From: an uncultured Collinsella sp.
GTDB taxonomy: Bacteria; Actinomycetota; Coriobacteriia; Coriobacteriales; Coriobacteriaceae
Length of the DNA stretch: 13,168 nt
Assembly: GCA_902495945.1 (NCBI GenBank)
Contig: CABUZD010000036.1
Span: 1 to 13,168, forward strand
Direction: 5' to 3'
Translations under genes and position numbers: made by a program
The notes under the pieces: generated by a model
The model's database searches: none
What the model saw: the letters and a program-made list of their open reading frames with translations, nothing else
What the model was told of the DNA's origin: nothing
Part shown: positions 6,306-12,203 of the stretch, piece after piece
How positions within the stretch are numbered: the first letter of the stretch is position 1
How the letters are laid out: each line of letters starts with the position of its first letter

Positions 6306-7025
6306 ATGAGCAACGCAGCCGAGATGGATGCACAGGAGATTATCAACTACATCGCCACCGCGCCCAAAAAGACGCCCGTCAAGCTGTACGTGCGCGAGAA
6401 GCCGGGCATGAAGGTTGCCTGGGGCAACGCACATGTCTACGGCGGTCGTCGTGGCAAGACCGTCTTTGGCGACTGGGATGAGCTTAAGGCCATCCTCGAT
6501 GCCAATGCCGATTCCATCGATTACTACGACGTTGAAAACGATTGCCGCAACTCCGCCGTGCCCATGCTCGACCTTAAGGGCATCAACGCCCGCATCGAGC
6601 CGGGCGCGATCATCCGCGACCGCGTCGAGATCGGCGACCGTGCCGTCATCATGATGGGCGCCATCATCAACATCGGCTCCTTCATTGGCGAAGGCTCCAT
6701 GATCGATATGGGCGCCGTGCTGGGCGGTCGCGCCACCGTGGGCAAGAACTGCCACATCGGCGCCGGCACCGTGCTGGCAGGCGTTGTGGAGCCCGCCAGC
6801 GCCACGCCCGTCATCATCGAGGACGATGTCATGATCGGCGCAAACGCCGTGGTCCTGGAAGGCGTGCGCGTGGGCAAGGGCGCTGTCGTTGCCGCCGGCG
6901 CCGTGTGCGTCGAGGACGTCCCCGCCGGCGCCGTCGTGGCCGGTGTCCCCGCCCGCGTCATCAAGATGCGCGACGAGAAGACCGACAGCAAGACCGGCCT
7001 AGAAGAGGGCTTACGTCAGCTGTAG
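6306..7025 (+). CDS. dapH: Tetrahydrodipicolinate N-acetyltransferase
   Basis: 239 residues, very close in length and sequence to B. subtilis DapH as I recall it. The N-terminal part (1-90) has TPVKLYV, then NSAVPMLDLKGINARIEPGAIIRDRVEIGDRAVIMMGA. Hexapeptide repeats of a left-handed beta-helix continue to about 215 (IGEGSMIDMGAVLGGRATVGKNCHIGAG, VMIGANAVVLEGV). The C-terminus LRQL matches family members. It acetylates tetrahydrodipicolinate, so this organism probably uses the acetylated DAP branch, not the succinylated or dehydrogenase branch. Start 6306 has AAGGAG 9 nt upstream; the gap from dapB is 39 nt. A 12-bp stem-loop lies 2 nt after the stop, suggesting the end of the operon. Confidence 0.95.
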   Translation: MSNAAEMDAQEIINYIATAPKKTPVKLYVREKPGMKVAWGNAHVYGGRRGKTVFGDWDELKAILDANADSIDYYDVENDCRNSAVPMLDLKGINARIEPGAIIRDRVEIGDRAVIMMGAIINIGSFIGEGSMIDMGAVLGGRATVGKNCHIGAGTVLAGVVEPASATPVIIEDDVMIGANAVVLEGVRVGKGAVVAAGAVCVEDVPAGAVVAGVPARVIKMRDEKTDSKTGLEEGLRQL

Positions 7026-7027
7026 AA

Positions 7028-7055
7028 GTTACGCGGTTTTGCCAAACCGCGTAAC
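7028..7055 (+). terminator. Perfect stem-loop right after dapH
   Basis: GTTACGCGGTTT (7028-7039), loop TGCC, AAACCGCGTAAC (7044-7055): a perfect 12-bp stem two bases past the dapH stop. No T run follows on either strand, so it is not a canonical intrinsic terminator. It may protect the mRNA 3' end or act with the structured element that follows. Confidence 0.5.
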
Positions 7056-7068
7056 GGCTCGACGCTGC

Positions 7069-7166
7069 AAACGCCCCTAAGCGGCAATCTGACGTTCAAT
7101 CGTCGGTCGCGTACCGAAGTACGCTTCCCTCCTCTTTCACGTCACCTTGCTCGCCTAGGGGCGTTT
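7069..7166 (-). ncRNA. Nested structured intergenic element, candidate RNA
   Basis: Four nested pairings close one long hairpin. AAACGCCCCTA (7069-7079) pairs with TAGGGGCGTTT (7156-7166). GCG and GCAA (7081-7087) pair with TTGC and CGC (7147-7150, 7152-7154) around one bulged base. TGACGT (7090-7095) pairs with ACGTCA (7139-7144). GCGTAC (7109-7114) pairs with GTACGC (7119-7124). On the minus strand the tip reads C-TTCG-G, the extra-stable cUUCGg tetraloop, whereas the + strand gives CGAA; this favours a minus-strand RNA. A large internal loop (about 13/14 nt), purine-rich on one side in that orientation, separates the last two stems. No family is recognised with confidence. It could also be a dispersed repeat or a bidirectional terminator. 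Confidence 0.5.
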
Positions 7167-7218
7167 TCGCTGACGTATGCTCAACCTGCGGCGCAATGTC
7201 AGCAACCAAGCCGAAAAC

Positions 7219-7251
7219 AAAAAAGGCCGAAGCACCATCGGGGCTTCGGCC
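7219..7251 (-). terminator. Intrinsic terminator of the RelE/Phd-like operon
   Basis: GGCCGAAGC (7225-7233) and GCTTCGGCC (7243-7251) form a perfect 9-bp stem with a 9-nt loop. On the minus strand it is followed by six T (7219-7224). It begins 4 nt past the toxin stop codon. Confidence 0.88.
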
Positions 7252-7255
7252 TTCA

Positions 7256-7600
7256 TCATCTCAGGGTTCCGTCGTATTCAACCATGGCGGGTCGCTTTGA
7301 CAGGCGTCCTGCGGCCGTCTTATAGACCTCGGAACGGTCGCGCCGCCCTATTGCCACGATCTCGGCAATCTCAACCGTTCCGTCCTCCCGGATTCGAAAA
7401 ACCATTCGGAGTCCTGCATTCCGCCATTTGATCTTTTTGCAGCCGGCAAGCTCACCGTGAAGCGGCGTTCCAATTTCATCAGCGCGCGTCTTTAATTTCG
7501 CGACTGCAATACGCACGAGTCTTCGCTGAGAGCCATCTAGTTTTTGATATTCCTTCTCGACGTCTCGATTCAAAAAGCCGACGACAAAATGCCCACTCAT
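7256..7600 (-). CDS. RelE/ParE-superfamily toxin
   Basis: 114 residues. The pattern VEKEYQKLDGSQRRLVRIAVAKLK, then LHGELAGCKKIKWRNAGLRMVFRIREDGTVEIAEIVAIGRRDRSEVYKTAAGRL, is typical of RelE-like type II toxins: a basic strand, R-x-V-F-R-I, then a C-terminal V-A-I-G-R-R-D...V-Y. It carries about 15 residues after the usual end. Its ATG overlaps the antitoxin stop as ATGA (7597-7600), so it is translationally coupled. Ribosome-dependent mRNA cleavage is the usual role, but ParE-like gyrase inhibition cannot be excluded. A strong terminator follows directly. Confidence 0.82.
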   Translation of the reverse strand: MSGHFVVGFLNRDVEKEYQKLDGSQRRLVRIAVAKLKTRADEIGTPLHGELAGCKKIKWRNAGLRMVFRIREDGTVEIAEIVAIGRRDRSEVYKTAAGRLSKRPAMVEYDGTLR

Positions 7601-7947
7601 TCGAAAAGATCCTCATCGGGGATCACGTCCGGATCCATCGATTCAAACTCCGCGAGCTCCTCGGTAGTTAGGGCGTCCTCAAACGGAACAAATTCATGCG
7701 GACCATGCTTGACTCGATCCGCAGCGATGCGATTTATCTCAAGTTCGTGCAGATACTGCAGCGCACCGTACATTTCCTCATAGGCGGCATAGTCGATAAT
7801 CACGGTATCGATATCGTTATGATCGGCAATGAACTGTGGTGCGCGTTTTGCGCGTTTACGAATGGCAGATAAAGACTTGCTTGCTTCGGTAGCCGAAACA
7901 ACTTGGTCTTTTGTAAACACCGGTTTTTCCAGAACAAGTGGGGACAT
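7597..7947 (-). CDS. Phd/YefM-like antitoxin
   Basis: 116 residues from ATG 7947, which has a GGAGG SD at 7 nt spacing. A longer frame from 7995 would run through the operator palindrome and is rejected. The N-terminal part (VVSATEASKSLSAIRKRAKRAPQFIADHNDIDTVIIDYAAYEEMY) has the Phd/YefM layout: strand, helix, then a short hydrophobic strand ending at an I-D-Y-x-x-Y-E motif. The C-terminal third is very acidic (TTEELAEFESMDPDVIPDEDLFE), as expected for the part that wraps a basic toxin. It probably represses its own promoter via the 42-bp near-palindrome upstream. Confidence 0.8.
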   Translation of the reverse strand: MSPLVLEKPVFTKDQVVSATEASKSLSAIRKRAKRAPQFIADHNDIDTVIIDYAAYEEMYGALQYLHELEINRIAADRVKHGPHEFVPFEDALTTEELAEFESMDPDVIPDEDLFE

Positions 7948-7966
7948 TTTGACCTCCAAAAAATAA

Positions 7967-8008
7967 TCTGGATTATATTTCAAAGTATACTTCAAAATAT
8001 AATCCAGA
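7967..8008 (-). promoter_or_regulatory. 42-bp near-perfect palindromic operator with embedded -10 box
   Basis: TCTGGATTATATTT (7967-7980) and AAATATAATCCAGA (7995-8008) are perfect 14-bp arms. The centre is itself a 10-bp palindrome, AAGTATACTT (7983-7992), on the same axis, so 38 of 42 positions are symmetric. A minus-strand TATAAT (7972-7977) lies inside the proximal arm about 25 nt before the antitoxin ATG. Repressor binding here would cover the promoter. Confidence 0.75.
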
Positions 8009-8017
8009 CTTTTATTC

Positions 8018-8046
8018 GAAAGAAAAAAGCCCTATCGATTCTCGAT
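8018..8046 (-). terminator. Weak possible terminator of the NdpA-like gene
   Basis: A 5-bp hairpin, ATCGA/TCGAT (8034-8038/8042-8046), overlaps the stop codon. On the minus strand it is followed by AGGGC and a run of six T. The stem is short and separated from the T run, so termination here is doubtful. Confidence 0.3.
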
Positions 8047-9036
8047 GCTGCCGATATTCTTGAGCTCGATGGAGATGAGGCCGTTGGGCTCGTTGACAAA
8101 CTCGATGTACTCGGAGTTCGAACCCATCTCGGCCGGGAAGCTGATCTCGATACCCGTATCGGTACGGATCTTATGATTGCGCACCGCCGCGCGCTCAACT
8201 TGCTTGCGCTCCACGGGAACGCGCTCGGGAACTTTCTCCTCGGTCAGTGCCGCGCGCACGCTTTCCTTGATGACCGGCTCGTCCTCAAAGACCTCATCGA
8301 CGATATCCCAAGGGGGCAGTTCCTCGTCATCCTCAACTTTCTCGGCAACAGCAGCCTTAACCTTGGCGAGTGCTACAGCCGTGTTGGCACCGTGCTCCTC
8401 GGCGACTTCCTCAACCACACGCGTCACGGTGTCGATGACCTCCTTGCCCGACACGCCCGTGTCGCACTGCAGCAGGCCATCGGGAATAAGCATACGGTCC
8501 TCGCCGGCAATCTTGCGTTTCTTGTCCACGTACCCAATCTCCATGGTGCTCGCGCGCACGATGGCATAGCTTGGCACCTTTTGCGAGGGGTTTGGCAGAA
8601 TAGCGTAGTGGCGCGCGATGTCATTGCGCACCTCCCCCTCCTCGCGGCCCACTTCGTGCATAAAGGCCTGCTTGGAGCCCAGCAGCATCACGGCAAACCA
8701 GCGGGCATCCTCATCGTCGTCAAAATCAGCCACGAGTACGTCGGTGGACTCGGCTTTCTCGGCTTTGGTGAGCTCGGAGGAGATAAACTCCGCAATCTGC
8801 TGCGACAGGTCCACGAATTCGCGCTCGCCAAAGAAATAGCCCTTGAGCTCGCCGCCGAACGCAGAGTTCTCGGCAAACGTGGCGCGTTTATTGTCGGCCG
8901 AGGTGCGTGCGCGGCGCAGATGCGTGGTTACGAAATTGCGCACGGTACGACTTTCGATATCGAGCTCGCGCTGGCTCATAACGTTGACGGCAGAGTCAAA
9001 GTCCAGGATATGCAGAATCGCGTGATTGATTTTCAT
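8032..9036 (-). CDS. Nucleoid-associated protein, NdpA/YejK family
   Basis: 334 residues from ATG 9036; an ATG at 9045 would add three. Neither start has a strong SD, and 9036 is chosen because the family normally begins close to the AILHILD motif seen here. Recognised as the 37-kDa nucleoid-associated protein family by the N-terminal INHAILHILDF, the SREL...FVTTHLRRA region, the long mixed alpha/beta middle, and the AIVRASTMEIGYVDKKRKIAGEDRMLIPDG segment. The C-terminal part (about 200-260) is acidic and Glu/Val-rich. Homologues bind DNA non-specifically in the nucleoid, and similar proteins also occur in mobile elements, where their role is unclear. Single gene with its own -10 candidate upstream. 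Confidence 0.82.
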   Translation of the reverse strand: MKINHAILHILDFDSAVNVMSQRELDIESRTVRNFVTTHLRRARTSADNKRATFAENSAFGGELKGYFFGEREFVDLSQQIAEFISSELTKAEKAESTDVLVADFDDDEDARWFAVMLLGSKQAFMHEVGREEGEVRNDIARHYAILPNPSQKVPSYAIVRASTMEIGYVDKKRKIAGEDRMLIPDGLLQCDTGVSGKEVIDTVTRVVEEVAEEHGANTAVALAKVKAAVAEKVEDDEELPPWDIVDEVFEDEPVIKESVRAALTEEKVPERVPVERKQVERAAVRNHKIRTDTGIEISFPAEMGSNSEYIEFVNEPNGLISIELKNIGSIENR

Positions 9037-9074
9037 ATACGGCATTCCGTTCTAGATCGATTTCGGCACGAATC

Positions 9075-9080
9075 AGTATA
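9075..9080 (-). promoter_or_regulatory. Candidate -10 box for the NdpA-like gene
   Basis: Minus-strand TATACT about 39 nt before ATG 9036. No good -35 is visible 16-18 nt further upstream; the region there is GC-rich. Confidence 0.35.
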
Positions 9081-9110
9081 GCGGTCGAGCCCGCCCCAAG
9101 CATATCGAAG

Positions 9111-9145
9111 ATTGGTGCATCGGGGACAGGTTGCTCTGCACCAAT
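9111..9145 (+). repeat. REP-like palindromic repeat, left copy
   Basis: ATTGGTGCA (9111-9119) and TGCACCAAT (9137-9145) are perfect 9-bp arms around a 17-nt spacer with the core GGGGACAGGTT. The 30-nt unit at 9114-9143 matches the inverted unit at 9674-9703 in 24 of 30 positions. Confidence 0.7.
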
Positions 9146-9147
9146 GG

Positions 9148-9643
9148 TTAGCGCAGGAGCTCGGACTGCCAAGCCTCGAGCTGTTCTGCCAAGCTCTTGC
9201 CGGCAGCGGGCATGTCGATCTGGGGACGTTTGGGCAGAAGCGCACACTTAAGAATCGCAACGATAGTCTGCGAGACAAAGCGTCGCGTATCCTTGTCAAA
9301 GCCTTGCGCAGCCTGGAGCATCACGGGCAGGCTCTCGCGCAGATTCCCGGCGATATCCGCAAACACGAACGCCACGGTAGCGAGGGCTTGCTGCCACAGC
9401 CTCCAACAGGGCACGGCTCCCCTCCGGATCCCACAGGTCGCCAATCATGTCTTGGTAGCACTCGGCGCGCAGCAGCTCGCGTACGTCTAGGCCCTGCCAG
9501 TTCGTCAGCTCCGCCATATCACCCGGCAAACGCAAATAGGACAACCACGCAAAGACCAGGCTATCCACCGCGCAGAACGGCCGTTCCTCAAACGGATCAA
9601 ACGCCGTCTGGGCATAGGTCAAAAAATTAGGCGAATCCGACAT
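9148..9643 (-). pseudogene. Decayed DUF2974 (Mbeg1-like) alpha/beta-hydrolase gene
   Basis: The N-terminal piece starts at ATG 9643 after GGGAGG and reads NFLTYAQTAFDPFEERPFCAVDSLVFAWLSYL...SPRYRGVRV, the typical opening of DUF2974 proteins (Phe/Val-Asp-x-Leu-Val then LSYL). That frame then runs into an unrelated Arg-rich tail. In the next frame a typical C-terminal end appears: FADIAGNLRESLPVMLQAAQGFDKDTRRFVSQTIVAILKCALLPKRP...LEAWQSELL, stopping at 9148. The middle of the family, including the GHSKGGN nucleophile region, is absent. The gene has therefore lost roughly 200 codons and the two ends are out of frame, joined near 9355-9385. REP-like repeats flank it. The family assignment is from memory of its usual pattern. 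Confidence 0.65.
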
Positions 9644-9673
9644 GGCCCTCCCATCAACTATGGTGCATTGGGG

Positions 9674-9703
9674 TGGTGCAAAGTAACCTGACCCCCTCGC
9701 ACC
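9674..9703 (-). repeat. REP-like repeat, right copy (inverted)
   Basis: On the minus strand it reads GGTGC, three bases, GGGG, then TCAGGTTACTTTGCACCA. This matches the left copy (9114-9143) at 24 of 30 positions in opposite orientation. It lies 30 nt upstream of the DUF2974 remnant and directly next to the ldh terminator. A further GGTGCA sits at 9662-9667. Confidence 0.68.
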
Positions 9704-9739
9704 AAAAAGGCGCCCGGACCGTGTGGCCCGGACGCCTTT
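9704..9739 (-). terminator. Intrinsic terminator of ldh
   Basis: Arms 9709-9719 and 9726-9736 form an 11-bp GC-rich stem on the minus strand (two G-U pairs; these would be A-C mismatches on the + strand). Five T follow (9704-9708). It lies about 35 nt past the ldh stop. Confidence 0.87.
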
Positions 9740-9770
9740 CATTGTAGCCTGTTGCCCAAAAGAGCTTGAT

Positions 9771-10721
9771 TTAGCAGGAGAAGTCGACGCTGTCGATGAT
9801 GTCCTTGAGGGCCTTTGCGGAGGCGGTGAGCTCATGCTGCTCGTCATCGTTCAGCGGCACGGGAACGCGGCAGACGACGCCGTCGCGGCCAACAACCGTC
9901 GGCATGGAAATGGCCAGATCGGACAGGCCGTACTCGCCCACCATGAGCGAGGAGACAGGCAGAACGGTCTGCTCATCGCGCATGACGGCAGTGCAGATGC
10001 GCTTAACGGCCATGGCGACGCCGTAGTAGGTGGCGTGCTTCTTCTCGATGATGGTGTAGGCGGAGTTCTTGACGTCCTCGGCGATGCGCTTCTCGGCGGT
10101 CTCATGCTCCAGGTGGCCGTGAAGCTCGCAGAAGGTGTTCAGCGGAACGCCAGCAACCTGAGCGCTGGACCAAGCAACAAACTCGGAGTCGCCGTGCTCG
10201 CCCATGACATAGGCCTGGACATCGCGCGGGTCAACCTCGACGTGGGCACCAAGCATCTGCTGCAGACGGCCAGTGTCGAGCACGGTGCCGGAGCCGATGA
10301 CATGGCCCTCGGGCAGGCCGGACATCTTGATGGCAGCATAGGTCAGAACATCAACCGGGTTGGAGACGATTAGCAAAATGCCGTCGAAGCCGGACTTCTT
10401 AATCTCGGGGATAATGGACTTAAAGATGTTGACGTTCTTGTTGACCAGGTCCAGGCGGGTCTCACCGGGCTTCTGGGCAGCGCCAGCGGTGACGACGATC
10501 ATGGCGGCGTCGGCGACATCGGAATAATCGCCGGCATAGATCTTCATCGGTTCGGCAAACGTCATGCCGTGCGCGATATCCAAGGCCTCACCCTCGGCGC
10601 GGTTCTTGTCCACATCGATGAGGACCATCTCGGAGAACAGACCGCTCTGCATCAGCGCGAACGCCGAAGACGAACCGACGAAACCGCAGCCGACAATAGC
10701 GACCTTCTTCTCGTTAACCAT
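9771..10721 (-). CDS. ldh: L-lactate dehydrogenase
   Basis: 316 residues from ATG 10721, which has GGGAG 6 nt upstream; an in-frame extension to 10799 passes through the leader hairpin and is rejected. NAD-binding loop GCGFVG (11-16) with the acidic D36. The substrate loop AAQKPGETRLDL carries Q83, which marks lactate rather than malate dehydrogenase, and R89. Next come N121 in SNPVDV, GSGTVLDTGR (143-152, with D149 and R152) and the catalytic H177 in GEHGDSE. It reduces pyruvate to L-lactate with NADH, regenerating NAD+ in fermentation. Length is normal and all catalytic residues are present. A strong terminator ends the unit. Confidence 0.95.
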   Translation of the reverse strand: MVNEKKVAIVGCGFVGSSSAFALMQSGLFSEMVLIDVDKNRAEGEALDIAHGMTFAEPMKIYAGDYSDVADAAMIVVTAGAAQKPGETRLDLVNKNVNIFKSIIPEIKKSGFDGILLIVSNPVDVLTYAAIKMSGLPEGHVIGSGTVLDTGRLQQMLGAHVEVDPRDVQAYVMGEHGDSEFVAWSSAQVAGVPLNTFCELHGHLEHETAEKRIAEDVKNSAYTIIEKKHATYYGVAMAVKRICTAVMRDEQTVLPVSSLMVGEYGLSDLAISMPTVVGRDGVVCRVPVPLNDDEQHELTASAKALKDIIDSVDFSC

Positions 10722-10740
10722 TAGAAACTCCCATCTCTCT

Positions 10741-10777
10741 CCACAAACAAGCCGCCCGGGAACGACCCGAGCGGCTT
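10741..10777 (-). terminator. Leader hairpin in front of ldh, terminator-like
   Basis: AAGCCGCCCGGG (10749-10760) and CCCGAGCGGCTT (10766-10777) form a 12-bp stem on the minus strand (one G-U) with a 5-nt loop, followed by GTTTGT. It ends about 28 nt before the ldh ATG, leaving too little room for a promoter after it. It is therefore either an attenuator in the ldh leader or the end of the aminotransferase transcript with overlapping signals. The T run is weak. Confidence 0.5.
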
Positions 10778-10922
10778 GCCGTAATCCCAATACATCCAAT
10801 CGGGACTTTGATTATGCTCCTATTCGCAGCCAAAAATCGACCGTTTACCGAAATTGTTTGCAGAATTCGTAAAATAACTGCACGAAATCGGTTTCGAGCT
10901 ATTGACGAGTCGAAATAGGTTT

Positions 10923-12086
10923 CTAATACAGGCCTGCCTCGCGAATGGCCTCGACAGCCAAAGCGATCTGATCGGGCGGCAGGACCAGCGCCATGCGCAC
11001 GTGCCCCTCGCCCGAAGGGCCAAAGCTCGCGCCCGGCGTCACCACAACGCCGGCCTTCTCCATAAGCTCCTCGCAAAACGCCATGGAATCGGTGCGACCA
11101 CCGGGAAGCTTGGCCCATACAAACATAGATCCATGCGCGTTAGGACGCTCCCAGCCCAGACCCTCGAGACCGTCGCACAGGGCATCGCGGCGCTCCTGGT
11201 ACTTCAGACGCTGCGCCTCGACCTCATCGCGCGGACCGTTCAGGCAGGCGATAGCAGCCTTCTGGATCGGGAAGAACATGCCAAAGTCAATCTGGCCGCG
11301 CAGCTTGGCAAAGGCAGAGACCACGTCCTCGCGGCCGACCAAAAAGCCGATACGCGCACCGGTGACGTTAAACGACTTGGAGAGCGAGAAGAACTCCACG
11401 CCCACCTCGAGCGCGCCGGGATACTGCAAGAAGCTGCCACCCGGCTCACCGTCAAACACGATGTCGGAGTACGCGTTGTCATGGACGATGAGCAGGTCGT
11501 GCTCGCGGGCGAAAGCGATGATCTCCTCGTAGACCTCGGGCGTGCCCACCGAGCCGACCGGGTTCGCGGGCAGCGACACGATCATATACTTGGCACGATC
11601 GGCCACCTCGGGATCGATACCCGCCACATAGGGCAGGTAATTATGCTCGGCAACCAGCGGATAGTATTCGAGCTTGGCATCGGCGATCTTGGCACCTGCC
11701 TCAAAGACCGGGTAGCACGGATCGGGAACCAGAATGGTGTCACCCGGATCGAGCAGGGCCAGGCCCAAATGACCCACGCCCTCCTGCGTGCCGTTGCACG
11801 ACTGCACCATAGACGGCGTAATGCCCGAAACGCCAAAGCGACGCTCATAGTAATCGCACACGGCTTGCTTGAGTTCGGGCAGGTCGCGCAGGGCATACTT
11901 CCACATCTCGGGATCTTGGGCCGCCTGCGTGAGCGCCTCGACCACGTGGTCGTACGGCTTAAAGTCGGGCGTGCCCACGCTCATGTTGTAAATGGTCTTG
12001 CCCTGAGCCTTCAGCGCGAGAAGCTTGTTGTTGAGCGAAGCGAAGACCTCCGCGCCAAAGCGGTCGAGACGCTGCGATGCCTGCAT
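10923..12086 (-). CDS. Class I/II PLP aminotransferase, candidate N-acetyl-DAP or LL-DAP aminotransferase
   Basis: 387 residues from ATG 12086, with AAGGTG 6 nt upstream; longer in-frame starts up to 12158 cross the nadE terminator and are rejected. Fold-I motifs: SVGTPDF (36-42), NGTQEG (98-103), PDPCYP (121-126), SLPANPVGSVG (171-181, with N175), HDNAY (202-206, with D203 and Y206), the PLP lysine K237 in SLSKSFNVTGARIG, and a C-terminal substrate arginine in GHVRMAL. The family includes LL-diaminopimelate aminotransferase and the PatA-type N-acetyl-DAP aminotransferase. With dapH and an M20D deacetylase candidate nearby, the PatA-type role is attractive, but alanine/aspartate-type aminotransferases look similar and substrate cannot be read from sequence. 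Confidence 0.85.
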   Translation of the reverse strand: MQASQRLDRFGAEVFASLNNKLLALKAQGKTIYNMSVGTPDFKPYDHVVEALTQAAQDPEMWKYALRDLPELKQAVCDYYERRFGVSGITPSMVQSCNGTQEGVGHLGLALLDPGDTILVPDPCYPVFEAGAKIADAKLEYYPLVAEHNYLPYVAGIDPEVADRAKYMIVSLPANPVGSVGTPEVYEEIIAFAREHDLLIVHDNAYSDIVFDGEPGGSFLQYPGALEVGVEFFSLSKSFNVTGARIGFLVGREDVVSAFAKLRGQIDFGMFFPIQKAAIACLNGPRDEVEAQRLKYQERRDALCDGLEGLGWERPNAHGSMFVWAKLPGGRTDSMAFCEELMEKAGVVVTPGASFGPSGEGHVRMALVLPPDQIALAVEAIREAGLY

Positions 12087-12104
12087 GGTGCCACCTTTCG
12101 ATAT

Positions 12105-12134
12105 AAAAACGCGGCGCTCCGACAAGAGCGCCGC
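12105..12134 (-). terminator. Intrinsic terminator downstream of nadE
   Basis: GCGGCGCTC (12111-12119) and GAGCGCCGC (12126-12134) form a perfect 9-bp stem with a 6-nt loop. On the minus strand it is followed by G and five T (12105-12109). It ends only 18 nt before the aminotransferase ATG, so it also sits in that gene's leader. Confidence 0.85.
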
Positions 12135-12152
12135 GCGATACGGGCCATCAGA

Positions 12153-12175
12153 TTGCAAAAGTGTAACGCTTGCAA
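12153..12175. promoter_or_regulatory. Inverted repeat between nadE and the aminotransferase gene
   Basis: Two TTGCAA palindromes (12153-12158 and 12170-12175) flank 11 nt, giving a partly symmetric 23-bp site upstream of the aminotransferase. A minus-strand reading TTGCAA, 17 nt, TCTGAT resembles a weak promoter ending here. Operator function is only a guess. Confidence 0.25.
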
Positions 12176-12203
12176 CCCCCGTATTGGTTCAATTTAGCCA
12201 ACC

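Noticed and set aside
5973..6755. 260-codon minus-strand frame opposite dapB/dapH
   Set aside because: Asp/His/Ala-rich shadow spanning two well-supported genes and the gap between them.
7169..7203. GCTGAC/GTCAGC 6-bp inverted repeat
   Set aside because: Short arms with a 23-nt spacer, easily expected by chance and without a neighbouring gene start.
7903..9081. 392-codon + strand frame opposite the NdpA-like gene
   Set aside because: Antisense shadow; it also runs through the toxin-antitoxin operator and has no recognisable domain or SD.
9723..10373. 216-codon + strand frame opposite ldh
   Set aside because: Antisense of lactate dehydrogenase; starts inside the ldh terminator and shows no motif.
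10902..12197. 431-codon open frame on the + strand opposite the aminotransferase
   Set aside because: Mirror of a GC-rich coding strand: composition is Arg/His/Leu-rich with no family motif, while the minus-strand frame has all aminotransferase motifs.
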